From Paenibacillus terrigena DSM 21567 (GTDB lineage Bacteria > Bacillota > Bacilli > Paenibacillales > Paenibacillaceae), in contig NZ_KB895415.1 in assembly GCF_000374845.1 (NCBI RefSeq), positions 1 to 64,000 on the forward strand: a stretch of 64,000 bases of DNA, in the 5' to 3' direction. Below the pieces are notes generated by a model that saw only the letters and a list, made by a program, of their open reading frames with translations, searched no databases and was not told the DNA's origin. This document shows positions 33,719 through 43,290 of this stretch, piece by piece. Position 1 is the stretch's first letter, and each line of letters opens with the position of its first letter. The translations under genes and the position numbers were made by a program.

Positions 33719-36276
33719 CGCCCTGCACCCCCTACCAAGTAACCTTCAGCCGCTATAGTGGTACCGTTCACCAGCACGTCCGTCTGATTATAATTCACCG
33801 TTATCGATGTCCCGTTCTCATACGTCGTGCGGTACACATGATCAGCGAGCTTCTCATGATTGACGATCGCCTGCGTGCGCAGTCCTCGCATCACTTCGTT
33901 CGTCTCCCGGTAATACTGTACGGCCTCATCCAGCCAATTCGTATAACTCGCCGAATATAAATCATTAAACATCGTATTTCGCACAGCGGAAGGCTTCTCA
34001 TAGAACCACTGATAGTACACATTGGAGCCGGTCTCGAGCGTCTTCAGCACGTTCGACTTATAGCTCTGGTCCGGACTCATATTGATCGGTGTTCCCGCGT
34101 AATCGATGAATCCATGCAATACGAGCGAATAGAAAGGAATTTCTTCATCCGCAATGTTGAGCATGCTGCTCTTCATCGGTGCATCCACAATTGACTTCAC
34201 GTAAGGCAAGACGTTGGCATTCCCGCCGCTAACCATCGTATGGCCAACCCGTTCCTGAATTAATTTCACACTATCCGCGATGATCGCAGCACTCTGCTGA
34301 CGATCGATCGTTCGCCCTGAAGTGACATCGGAACTTATCACATCCCCCAAATCACGCAACGACAGACCGCCCACTTGCAGAGGTTCGTAGTCCTTCAGGA
34401 AATTCCCGACAAGGTCCGGCAGCTTCTTCGGCGACAAGAGATAATAATCTAGATCGCCGCGACTTCCCATTACCAGATCTGTCTTGTATTGTGCAATCCC
34501 TTCACGGAATAGGAAGCTCGCACCGTCACGTTTGGGCTTGAATCCATGCCCCGTCGTATACATACGTAAGAAAGACACATCTGGAAAAAGGTCGATCTTC
34601 TGTTCATGCGCATAACGGATTAAATCTTGCAACCCTGAAGCTCCGCCCAGTGCTGAATCAATATCGACATCATCCGGATAATCATGATTCATCCCTCGAT
34701 TGAACCAACCGGAATAACGAAGCTTGATCTGACTCACGCCTCTTTGCTTCAGCATCGCGAGCGCCGACTTCGCCTGTTCAAAGCTAGTTAACGATTTCAC
34801 CGATTGATATGGAATCCCGAGGAACGTGTCCCGGACCGAAATGGAGCCGACCAGATCCAGAACAAATGGCGTCTCTGCAGCAGCTTCCAGCTTGGTTAGC
34901 TTCTTACTCTTCACCAGATAATCTTGATAGTACTTCGCCATGCCGACATAACTCGCCGATTCCTTCGTCAGGAAGGCATAGCGCAGCTTAATATCCCCTT
35001 GATACAGCACTGGGAACATGGGACTATCCTTCTTCACGCTGCCTGCACGATACGTGAACGACTCCATTGGCTTCAGCAGGAACTTCGCACTGACACGGTT
35101 GTACGTATTCACACGACCGCTGACGTCCGCATTCACGGAGGCAATAGCATCTCCCTCTTCGATGATACAGAAGAAGGCTTGATCACCTTGATTCATCCCG
35201 AATACAGGCATCCTTGATGTTTGCTTAAACTCCTTCACCACATCCTTCTCTCTTAGCGTCGGGTCCTTGCCATACATCGGCATGTCATATGGTGGAACGG
35301 ATGTCTTCCCATTGTTCAAATGAATCAGTGCGCCCGATCCGTCTGGAACGAACATATAGCCGTTCTGATTCGCACCTGCTGCGCCGAACATCTCTAACAC
35401 TTGGATCGAATCAATCGGGAATTCCTTCGTATCCTTCATTTCACGTACAGGGACTTGCACCATGAAGTTCGCATCGTCCAGATAATATTCGATCGGCACG
35501 GTGAACCTGGCTGCCGCCGTGGACTTCTGTCCCCCTGCTTGGTTCTGCGCATTGTCCTTCGCCGCTTCTTCCGCCGTATAGCCTACGGAATCTAGGATTG
35601 CGACGACATCTTTGACGACGTACTCCGGCATCTCTTTGCGCGTATAGACTTGCTTCGCTTCATCGAATTTGAAGCGTTTCTCAATTTCGAACTTCTTTCC
35701 TTCATCGGGAATTTTATTCAAGATCATCTCATCCATACGCTGCTTGCTAATGATCAGCGGTATGGCTTCCATCCCTTTCTGGAAGTTGCCTAGCTGATAG
35801 ACGACTTTAACCCCCTTCTCCGTCTTGAAAATTTCGAACTGTTTGCGTTTGATCGCTTCAGCGAAATTGTTCACGTAGAAGTTCTGCCCTTTATCATTGT
35901 TATAGGCAATGGAGAATTGCGACGATAAGTTATCGCGATTGATACCTTCCGCTTTCTTATCTGACTCACGATCGAGCGGATTCGAGTACCAGGTATGCCC
36001 ACTGCGCTTATCCTTCACCGAGATCTCCGTTGTCGCAGGGTCCATATACAGCTGAAGCGCCTGCGTCTCCGCCACCAAACTAGGGCCACCACTAATACCA
36101 CTGTCGCCAAATCGGGCAGGTTCGGCAGACTTCTCTGTGCTGGCCACGTTGTTCGTCGCATTCGCAGCCGTTCGCTTGGTGTCATCTCCATTGTTCATCA
36201 TCCGTATCCCAAGATACCCGATGATGATGGCACCAACCAAGCTCATTAGCAACCAGCCTACTGTTTTACGTCTCAC
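33715..36276 (-). CDS. Membrane-anchored DUF5696 protein, glycosidase-like
   Basis: 853 aa from GTG with GGGGGG upstream. One N-terminal helix (VGWLLMSLVGAIIIGYLGI) anchors it outside the cell. A low-complexity linker follows, then a beta-rich N-terminal domain, then a TIM-barrel-like region (about 480-790) with strands IKLRYSGWFNRG, DLFPDVSFLR, LSLRDLGDVISSD and MVSGGNANVL, and a C-terminal NYNQTDVLVNGTTI beta tail. Conserved Asp and Glu at strand ends suggest a glycoside hydrolase, but no activity is known to me for DUF5696. It sits between the NHL-YIP1 gene and a permease pair, so it probably acts on the imported glycan at the surface. Confidence 0.8.
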   Translation of the reverse strand: MRRKTVGWLLMSLVGAIIIGYLGIRMMNNGDDTKRTAANATNNVASTEKSAEPARFGDSGISGGPSLVAETQALQLYMDPATTEISVKDKRSGHTWYSNPLDRESDKKAEGINRDNLSSQFSIAYNNDKGQNFYVNNFAEAIKRKQFEIFKTEKGVKVVYQLGNFQKGMEAIPLIISKQRMDEMILNKIPDEGKKFEIEKRFKFDEAKQVYTRKEMPEYVVKDVVAILDSVGYTAEEAAKDNAQNQAGGQKSTAAARFTVPIEYYLDDANFMVQVPVREMKDTKEFPIDSIQVLEMFGAAGANQNGYMFVPDGSGALIHLNNGKTSVPPYDMPMYGKDPTLREKDVVKEFKQTSRMPVFGMNQGDQAFFCIIEEGDAIASVNADVSGRVNTYNRVSAKFLLKPMESFTYRAGSVKKDSPMFPVLYQGDIKLRYAFLTKESASYVGMAKYYQDYLVKSKKLTKLEAAAETPFVLDLVGSISVRDTFLGIPYQSVKSLTSFEQAKSALAMLKQRGVSQIKLRYSGWFNRGMNHDYPDDVDIDSALGGASGLQDLIRYAHEQKIDLFPDVSFLRMYTTGHGFKPKRDGASFLFREGIAQYKTDLVMGSRGDLDYYLLSPKKLPDLVGNFLKDYEPLQVGGLSLRDLGDVISSDVTSGRTIDRQQSAAIIADSVKLIQERVGHTMVSGGNANVLPYVKSIVDAPMKSSMLNIADEEIPFYSLVLHGFIDYAGTPINMSPDQSYKSNVLKTLETGSNVYYQWFYEKPSAVRNTMFNDLYSASYTNWLDEAVQYYRETNEVMRGLRTQAIVNHEKLADHVYRTTYENGTSITVNYNQTDVLVNGTTIAAEGYLVGGAGR

Positions 36277-36288
36277 ACCGATCCCCCC

Positions 36289-38376
36289 TTACAACCGAAC
36301 GATGATTTCGCGGTATAACGCCTCAATGAAGGTAATCATCTGCTGCACTAAGCTGAAACAGAGGAGACCCAAGAAGACGATAAACGCCATCACCAGTACG
36401 GTCAGAATTAACGTCAGTATTGTTTTGCCAATGGAATATTGATGTACCGTCATCGTCCCTATGAACAATAACCACCCGAACCATAGGTATGCAATCGAAT
36501 CGAGCAGATAATAGAACGGCGTCTCATCGATCGTGATGACATTACTGAAGATCACTTGCGGCAGGAAGATGATGACAAGCGGCAGTGTCGCATACCCGAC
36601 AGCCATCACAATATCTTTGAATTTGCCTTCCCCATCCATCAAGGTAGTAAGCGACCAATTAGAGATACAGAACAATAGGAACGGGAGTACAATAAATTTC
36701 AATTCATCGACACTATTCAACTCATCTAACTTATTGAAATTCACGATAAACCCGGAATACTGCCGCTTCAGGATCATCGTAATGACGACCAAGACAAGAA
36801 TCCCTAATGCAATCCAGACCTTGCCTTTATGTTCATATTTCAATTCCCAGAAGCTGCTGAATGGACGCACCATCGTACGAAATGGCATCTTAATCACACC
36901 AGTATCGATATAATGCGCGGTCGTCGCCAGCTTCCTACGCATATACAGTCGTCCGGCAACGATCGCTGCCACAATCATGAAGAGCATCGTCATGATCGTC
37001 CCGAAATTGTCCCACATATATTCGGTACGGTATCGTTTCAAGGCCTCCGAATAGTACTTGCGATTATTGCCGTTCTCGAAGTATTCCATGGCCTGCTTGT
37101 TATCACCCTTCTTCAAGAGCGCCTTCCCGATCCCGATATAGGCAATGTCGAAGTTCGCATTCAGCTTGAGCACTTCTTCCCAGCTCTTCGCAGCTTGATC
37201 TTCCTTGCCGTTGTAGTGCTGCTTCACGCCTTCACGAATTAACGATCCGTAGCGGGTTGGACTGAATACGACGAGGCGGTTCGTCCCCCCATCGAGCACG
37301 ACCATCCGATCCCCTAACATATCCATCGCTGTCGGCTTCTGAAAATGATCAACGTTCGTTCCCGTACCGCCGAACTGATACAGCATATTTCCGTCATTGT
37401 TATACGTAAATATGCGGTTACGCTTCGAATCCAGCGCGCTGTACATGCCACTCTCGTCATAGATCACATCGACGAAGACCGAGCTGCCTGCATTCTGAAC
37501 CGTCGTCTGCTTGGCTGCATCGACTTGAATCGCGGATACATCCCCAACCGGATCGAAGTACCCCTCACGGCGTAAGATATCCTCACCGCCCGGATTAATC
37601 CGTTTGATCGGCTCTGGTGCATTCGCCTCCGACGAGACTGCATAGATGAAGCCGCGATCATCTAGATCCAAATTGGAGAATTCCACCGGAAGGAATAATT
37701 GCATCTGACTGCTCTGTTCCTTCGTGGAGAATCGTTTCCAGAAGAGATCGATAGGGCTGAATCGCACCTTGTTCGTCCCGACATAGCCGCGGAAATTCCC
37801 CTCGATATCGAATTCCATGATCCCTTCAAAAGCCCCTTGTGCCACAACGTAAAGGCGGTTTGTCTTATCCACCGACAGCTTCAGCGGAAAGTATTGGAAC
37901 TCCTTCGGAATAATACTCGATACCGGAGGACCGAAGATTTTGAGCAATTTCCCTTCGTCTGTTAGTTGAACCACACGGCTATTCTGCGTATCGGCAACAT
38001 ACAAGTTATTGTCTGGATCTACGAACACGCCATTCGGCTTATTGAATGTATCTTGCTTGCCTGAATGATCGAACGAGGAAATCACACCGACCAACTTCCC
38101 TGACTCATCCAGGTGCACAATCCGGTTGTTGCTCGTATCGGCAATATAAATATGATTCCGTTTACTTACATACACATCTTGGGGATCATTAAAATCCCCA
38201 ATCCCTAGACCCGAGCCGTACAATTCATATTCGCTTATATATGGATAAGGCGCTGGCTCCGCTTCTCTCCAGTACGAATAGTTATAACCGTGATCTGGCA
38301 CGGCCGCTTCTGCTGGCGTACTCCCCGCGAGAAGCATGAAGATGAGCAGCCAGACCGTTATCTTCCTGATCGCCAC
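36289..38376 (-). CDS. Secreted NHL-propeller/TPR protein with C-terminal YIP1 membrane domain
   Basis: 695 aa from a GTG. A signal peptide (WLLIFMLLAGSTPAEA) leads into NHL repeats (FNDPQDVYVSKRNHIYIADT, NKPNGVFVDPDNNLYVADT, FQKPTAMDMLGDRMVVLDG; about 55-385). A TPR-like helix pair (SWEEVLKLNANFDIAYIGIG) follows, then one membrane helix near 455-473 and a five-helix YIP1-type domain (505-695). It looks like an outward propeller coupled to a membrane bundle, which could sense or pass sugars to the permeases. Its repeated occurrence beside binding proteins and DUF5696 in Paenibacillus is my recollection. Function unknown. Confidence 0.82.
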   Translation of the reverse strand: MAIRKITVWLLIFMLLAGSTPAEAAVPDHGYNYSYWREAEPAPYPYISEYELYGSGLGIGDFNDPQDVYVSKRNHIYIADTSNNRIVHLDESGKLVGVISSFDHSGKQDTFNKPNGVFVDPDNNLYVADTQNSRVVQLTDEGKLLKIFGPPVSSIIPKEFQYFPLKLSVDKTNRLYVVAQGAFEGIMEFDIEGNFRGYVGTNKVRFSPIDLFWKRFSTKEQSSQMQLFLPVEFSNLDLDDRGFIYAVSSEANAPEPIKRINPGGEDILRREGYFDPVGDVSAIQVDAAKQTTVQNAGSSVFVDVIYDESGMYSALDSKRNRIFTYNNDGNMLYQFGGTGTNVDHFQKPTAMDMLGDRMVVLDGGTNRLVVFSPTRYGSLIREGVKQHYNGKEDQAAKSWEEVLKLNANFDIAYIGIGKALLKKGDNKQAMEYFENGNNRKYYSEALKRYRTEYMWDNFGTIMTMLFMIVAAIVAGRLYMRRKLATTAHYIDTGVIKMPFRTMVRPFSSFWELKYEHKGKVWIALGILVLVVITMILKRQYSGFIVNFNKLDELNSVDELKFIVLPFLLFCISNWSLTTLMDGEGKFKDIVMAVGYATLPLVIIFLPQVIFSNVITIDETPFYYLLDSIAYLWFGWLLFIGTMTVHQYSIGKTILTLILTVLVMAFIVFLGLLCFSLVQQMITFIEALYREIIVRL

Positions 38377-38397
38377 GCGCGCTCCTCCCTTCTATCG

Positions 38398-39279
38398 TTA
38401 ATCTTTCATCCCCGATGTCGACATCGTCTGAATGACATTGCTCTGCGTGAAAATAAATATCGCCACGGGCACGATCATCATGATAAGGGCAGCGGCTGCC
38501 ATCGGACCGGAACGGACGAAGCCACCGGATAAAATCTGACTAAATGCATAGTCCATCGTCTTGAGCTGCTCGCTGTAGATGTACGAAGCGCCTTGACTCC
38601 CCGAACCCGTTCCCCATAATCCTTTAAATGAGAAAATAATGAGCGTAAGCCATGCAGGCCGCACGATCGGCATGACGATTTTCCAAAAAATACGATATTC
38701 GCTCGCACCATCAATCTTCGCAGCTTCGAGCAGTGAATCTGGAATTTGTTCCATGAACTGCTTCATCAGGAAGAGTCCAAGCGACGTCGCGAATGCCGGG
38801 AAGATCAGTGACCAATACGTATTCAGTAAACCGATCCATGTCATCGTCAGGTATGTTGGAATCGACGTAACCTGCGATGCGAACATCAGTGATAGGACAA
38901 CGAGCCCGAACAAGAAGTTCTTGCCTGGAATATTCATCTTGGCAAGCGGATACGCTGCCATCGAAGCAAGAATGACATGACCTGCCGTCCCTAGAAATGC
39001 CACGAAAAAGGTGTTGAAGATATACCTGGATAACGGCACCCACGAGTTCGCGAAGATCAGGAACAAATCGTAGAAGTTATCCAATGTCGGCGTGCGCACG
39101 ATAAAGGTGGGCGGGAATAGGAACATCTCATCGAGCGGCTTGAGTGCCGTACTAATCATGAAGACAAATGGAACTGCCATGAACGCGCCTGCCGCAGCCA
39201 ATAGAACAAATATTGCGATATCGACTGGCATTGAACGGTTCACTTTCTTCTCTCTCCGTAACCGAATTTGGAGTTGCAT
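38398..39279 (-). CDS. Sugar ABC transporter permease (MalG/CUT1 type)
   Basis: 293 aa, six membrane helices. The EAA loop reads LLEAAKIDGASEYRIFWKIV. It follows its MalF partner by 5 bp. This first pair (with 39285) directly follows the 973-aa binding protein. The C-terminus ends NVIQTMSTSGMKD. Confidence 0.92.
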   Translation of the reverse strand: MQLQIRLRREKKVNRSMPVDIAIFVLLAAAGAFMAVPFVFMISTALKPLDEMFLFPPTFIVRTPTLDNFYDLFLIFANSWVPLSRYIFNTFFVAFLGTAGHVILASMAAYPLAKMNIPGKNFLFGLVVLSLMFASQVTSIPTYLTMTWIGLLNTYWSLIFPAFATSLGLFLMKQFMEQIPDSLLEAAKIDGASEYRIFWKIVMPIVRPAWLTLIIFSFKGLWGTGSGSQGASYIYSEQLKTMDYAFSQILSGGFVRSGPMAAAALIMMIVPVAIFIFTQSNVIQTMSTSGMKD

Positions 39280-39284
39280 GGCAT

Positions 39285-40265
39285 CTATTCACCCACCTTC
39301 CTGAGCAGCCTCTGAATAATCATGTTCGAGCCTAACATAATCACGAACAAGATCGTCGCAATCGCACAAGCATACCCCATCTCGAACCGAATCGTACCGT
39401 AGTCGTTCAAATGCGTGACGATCGTATGCGCGGCATACTGCGGGCTGGGGAACCCAACCATACTCGTCGCCACCTCCGCCACAGCGAAGGAGCTCGAGAT
39501 TTGCATCACGGCGCCGAACAGCAATTGCGGCCGCATCGAAGGCAAGGTGATGTACCATAGCTCTTGCCAACGGTTCTTCACCCCATCGATCGCACCCGCT
39601 TCGATTAAGGTCCTGTCCATACTCTGCAGACCTGCGATGAACGCAAGGAATGCTGTACCCAGACTGAGCCAGAGCTGTACGATCATAATGATGACAAGCA
39701 TGTATTTCGGATCTTGCAGCCATTGAATCGGTTCGAGAATGAAGCCCCACTTCATCAAGAAGGCATTTACATACCCGAAGGAATCACCGGAAAAAGCGAC
39801 CTGCCAGATCAAATACACATTCCCCGAAATCGAGGGTGCATAGAACAGAAGCGTTACGAGGGCGCGAATTTTCGGCGATAATTCATTAATCAGCCAGGCC
39901 AGCATGAAGCAAGCAATATAACTAATCGGCCCTGTAATGAGCGCGAATAACAACGTATTCTTCAGTGCGACGAGGAAGATCTCGTCTTTCAGGAACAGCG
40001 TCGCATAGTTCTCCCAGCCCACCCATTTCGGTGACTCGAGCACGTTGTAATAGGTGAAGCTCAGGGCAAATGCCATCACGACGGGGAAAGCAGTAAAAAT
40101 GAAGAATAAGATAAAATAAGGCGCGAGCAGTACATACCCTTGCTTCTGCTGCTTCATCGTTTTCCAGAGCTCAGCGTACTTGCCAGGTTGTCTCCGAGGA
40201 ACAGGCGACGGAACAACGCGGCCGGGTTCAGGTAAGCTAGTGTTTAGTTCAACCGGATTAGGCAC
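39285..40265 (-). CDS. Sugar ABC transporter permease (MalF/CUT1 type)
   Basis: About 326 aa. The GTG at 40265 is preferred because AGAGAGGTG lies six bases upstream; an in-frame GTG at 40274 overlaps that site. A proline-rich cytoplasmic N-terminus precedes six membrane helices (first: YVLLAPYFILFFIFTAFPVV). The EAA loop reads LIEAGAIDGVKNRWQELWYI. Partner of 38398. Confidence 0.9.
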   Translation of the reverse strand: MPNPVELNTSLPEPGRVVPSPVPRRQPGKYAELWKTMKQQKQGYVLLAPYFILFFIFTAFPVVMAFALSFTYYNVLESPKWVGWENYATLFLKDEIFLVALKNTLLFALITGPISYIACFMLAWLINELSPKIRALVTLLFYAPSISGNVYLIWQVAFSGDSFGYVNAFLMKWGFILEPIQWLQDPKYMLVIIMIVQLWLSLGTAFLAFIAGLQSMDRTLIEAGAIDGVKNRWQELWYITLPSMRPQLLFGAVMQISSSFAVAEVATSMVGFPSPQYAAHTIVTHLNDYGTIRFEMGYACAIATILFVIMLGSNMIIQRLLRKVGE

Positions 40266-40282
40266 CTCGATCACCTCTCTTT

Positions 40283-43204
40283 CTAGTCGTTCGACAACCC
40301 AAACTCTCGTTGTTTTTTCTTCATTTCGTCGTTAATTAAGCGTGTATAATTGTCGAGTGCTTCACGCGGATCATCATTGGAGATCACGACACTACGGAAG
40401 GCATTGTCCAGATGTCGACCTGTGAAATAGCCACCGGGTACTTCAGGAACGCCTCTCGTCCACTTCCATTGTTCCATGAGTGTCTTATAGTCCTTCACTT
40501 GCCATGGAAGCTGAGCCACAGCGACTTTGTTCCCGGTCTGAAGACGTCCCCCGATGCCGAACATCGCTTCCATCTGCTTGCCGTACCAGGCTTGCGTATT
40601 CGAGCTCGCCCACCATTTCATGAATTGCCATGCTTCTTGCTTGTGTTTACTGCTCTTCAACATGACCGTACCGTTACCGGCTGAAGGAACATCACGGCGA
40701 ATCGTGCCGTCTGGCATTGCTGTACCTGGCGTCAGCGTGAAATCCCACAGCCCTTTTAATTCCGGCGCGATAACATTCACGAGATTGACCTTCGGATAAT
40801 CGGCAATACCAATCGGCATTTCACCGCTGCGGAACCGGTTCGTGAAATCCGTTGACAACGGCAATTTGTACGTCGTATAGAGCTCCGTCCACTGCATAAA
40901 TGATTTCATCGCAATTTCGGAATCTAGCGCACTGGTCTTCTTATCCTCGGAATATAGACTACCGCCTTCTTGATACAGCATCATCCCGAACGTCGGATTC
41001 AGCGGCAGGCTTCCGCTCTCCTGAACGTTCGATCCCGTCTTGACGAGCACTTGAATCGGGAATCCGAAGATTAGATTGTGCTTCTGCAGCTCTGGCACCA
41101 TCGCATAGACATCATCCCATGTCTGCGGTACCTTCATATTCAGCTCATCCAATATATCTTTGCGGTAGAAGAGAACCGGGAAATACTCATCCATCGGCAG
41201 CGCATAGACACCGCCATTGAATTCGAATGGAACAAAGGAGCTATCGCTATACTCCTTCTTCACTTCGTTGAATCCTGGGTACTTCGATAATTCTTCAACG
41301 CCGCCACGCAGCGCGTAGTTGAGCGGCTTCTCGTTCGATACCTGGAAGGCCACATCCGGTCCACGTCCCGCGAGCATCGCCTGCAGCAATACCGATTCCG
41401 TTACCACTTGAAGATCCACACCAACGCCTGTATCCGGTGTAAAGGTTTCTTCGATCATTCGTTTCAGCACTTTCGCCTGATCAAGCCCTAAGGTGATCCA
41501 TACTTTGATTTTCTTGCCTTCTTGGCCATGCGTTGACCCGAGCTCATTGTAGTCGGTAAAGAAAGATAACGAGAATGTCCCGACTTGATGCTTGATATTC
41601 TGCCACATGGTCGCGCTCGGACTAGGCATTTCTTGATTCGGCGAGGCCACGACCAAATAATCGATGGATAGCGGCATAAAGTTAATCGAATAGATCCATG
41701 AACCGAGTGAGCTAATATTCGATTTGAACGTCTCTAGTCTTTGAGCGACCGTACCTGGATTTTCCGCCATATCCCGCAGCTGCACCACGATTCGATTGAG
41801 CGTCGCCGTACGATCACTGCCGCCGCCAGTTGATTTCTCAATTTGCCCCGAAATCGTACTGATGATGTTCGCTTGTTTACGGAAGGAGTCAATCATCTCG
41901 GGCAGCTTCTTATCCAATTGATAATCGCGATATTCATCTGGTACGGTGCCTGTAATCATGACAATGCGGCGATACAGCGTGTTCAACTCGAGAACGCTGG
42001 ATTCAATCGTTCGCAGGTAGACCGCCATCTCTCCCAGCGTGACATCCATCCGGATTTGATGCTTGCCTTTGGTCAGATAGAATAGATACGGAGCCTTGCC
42101 ATCCCCGATCTCTTGCATTTCCCAATTCGTCGAGAAATTAAAAGCCATATTCTCCACTTCAGCGAAAGGCACCTTGCCATCAATAAGCAGCTTCCGATAG
42201 GACGTCACGCCGCGCTGCATGCTTTGGTTATATTTCACACCGATCTTATACAATCCATCTTCAGGTGCTTCCACATCCCAGGATATCCATTGCCCCGCTT
42301 CCGACCAGTTGAAGGAACCAATCGTATTTAAACGAATTTTGGACATGCTGTACGGTTCGTTGGCCGGGCTGCGATCCATCATCGGAACCAGCATCGAGCT
42401 TGATTTGAGCCCTGCCTTCTCGCCTTGAATTTTGATCATCGCGTCCTTCGCTTCCTGATAACCGTTCTGCTTATAGCTGTCTGCTACTTCTTGATAGGAT
42501 GGCACTTTATCCGGCTGGCGCAACTTTATATAATCAATCATCATCGGCTCTTTCGCGGAGACGAGTGATATGACGTGTTTTCCTTTGGAAAAATAAAATG
42601 AATATGGTTCTCCATAACGCCCATCTGAGCTGTCGATGAGCACTTCTTGCCAAGCGGGCACTTCTACCTGTGCAGTGTACAAGTCGTTATCGTTCTCATC
42701 CCGAACCGTCTCGCCCGCATCCTTCCATAGTCTGCGGAATACGAGATTCTTACTCTCTGCGAACGGATGCTTACCGTCAATCATGAACTCCCGATCCATA
42801 TCCGAGCCTTTGCCTTCCATGGCTTGATAACGAATCGCTACTTGAAATAGACCTTCCTCCGGCACATCGATGTCCCACGAGACAGTCCCCGATTCACCGG
42901 TTTGAATAACTTTTCCCGTTGCGCCATCGATCCCATCCACGACCGATACGCTCATACTCTCTGCTCTAACGTACGTCTCCCCCCTGACAATCAGCTCACG
43001 TTCTGGTCTGGGTGCTTGGGCGTACTTCGCAATATATTGGTCATAGCCATCTTTACTCGTAGATCCTAGCTTGATCTCTGACTCGACTTCGGCTGAGTTT
43101 CCCTGTGCATAATTCACCGGCGCAAGCTGTAACGGCTGCGGAGAAGCGATGCATATCGCAGTGAGCAGGGCAATGATCGCGATTCGATATTTATTCTTCC
43201 GCAT
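40283..43204 (-). CDS. Very large extracellular solute-binding protein with two carbohydrate-binding-like modules
   Basis: 973 aa from ATG with GGAGGGG. Signal peptide 1-34 (RIAIIALLTAICIASPQPL). Two related beta modules follow: one at about 65-235 (GTVSWDIDVPEEGLFQVAIRY, REFMIDGKHPFAESKNL) and one at about 280-400 (GQWISWDVEAPEDGLYKIGVKY, RKLLIDGKVPFAEVENM). A helical linker covers 400-560. A type 1 sugar-binding domain (about 560-973) has KIKVWITLGLDQAKVLKRMI and YALPMDEYFPVLFYRKDILDEL. Ordinary binding proteins are 400-550 aa. The extra modules may hold a polymer near the transporter. There is no lipobox; it may stay cell-associated through partners. Confidence 0.88.
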   Translation of the reverse strand: MRKNKYRIAIIALLTAICIASPQPLQLAPVNYAQGNSAEVESEIKLGSTSKDGYDQYIAKYAQAPRPERELIVRGETYVRAESMSVSVVDGIDGATGKVIQTGESGTVSWDIDVPEEGLFQVAIRYQAMEGKGSDMDREFMIDGKHPFAESKNLVFRRLWKDAGETVRDENDNDLYTAQVEVPAWQEVLIDSSDGRYGEPYSFYFSKGKHVISLVSAKEPMMIDYIKLRQPDKVPSYQEVADSYKQNGYQEAKDAMIKIQGEKAGLKSSSMLVPMMDRSPANEPYSMSKIRLNTIGSFNWSEAGQWISWDVEAPEDGLYKIGVKYNQSMQRGVTSYRKLLIDGKVPFAEVENMAFNFSTNWEMQEIGDGKAPYLFYLTKGKHQIRMDVTLGEMAVYLRTIESSVLELNTLYRRIVMITGTVPDEYRDYQLDKKLPEMIDSFRKQANIISTISGQIEKSTGGGSDRTATLNRIVVQLRDMAENPGTVAQRLETFKSNISSLGSWIYSINFMPLSIDYLVVASPNQEMPSPSATMWQNIKHQVGTFSLSFFTDYNELGSTHGQEGKKIKVWITLGLDQAKVLKRMIEETFTPDTGVGVDLQVVTESVLLQAMLAGRGPDVAFQVSNEKPLNYALRGGVEELSKYPGFNEVKKEYSDSSFVPFEFNGGVYALPMDEYFPVLFYRKDILDELNMKVPQTWDDVYAMVPELQKHNLIFGFPIQVLVKTGSNVQESGSLPLNPTFGMMLYQEGGSLYSEDKKTSALDSEIAMKSFMQWTELYTTYKLPLSTDFTNRFRSGEMPIGIADYPKVNLVNVIAPELKGLWDFTLTPGTAMPDGTIRRDVPSAGNGTVMLKSSKHKQEAWQFMKWWASSNTQAWYGKQMEAMFGIGGRLQTGNKVAVAQLPWQVKDYKTLMEQWKWTRGVPEVPGGYFTGRHLDNAFRSVVISNDDPREALDNYTRLINDEMKKKQREFGLSND

Positions 43205-43290
43205 TAATAAGGCTCCCCTCCTATGTAATGGAAGTACCCCTAGCAGCGACCTGCTTCGGGGTACTCGATTACATCTTTTACAAGAAATGT

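Noticed and set aside
39289-39750. 153-aa overlapping frame on the same strand as the permease gene
   Set aside because: It lies wholly inside the MalF-type permease frame, with no ribosome site and no domain.
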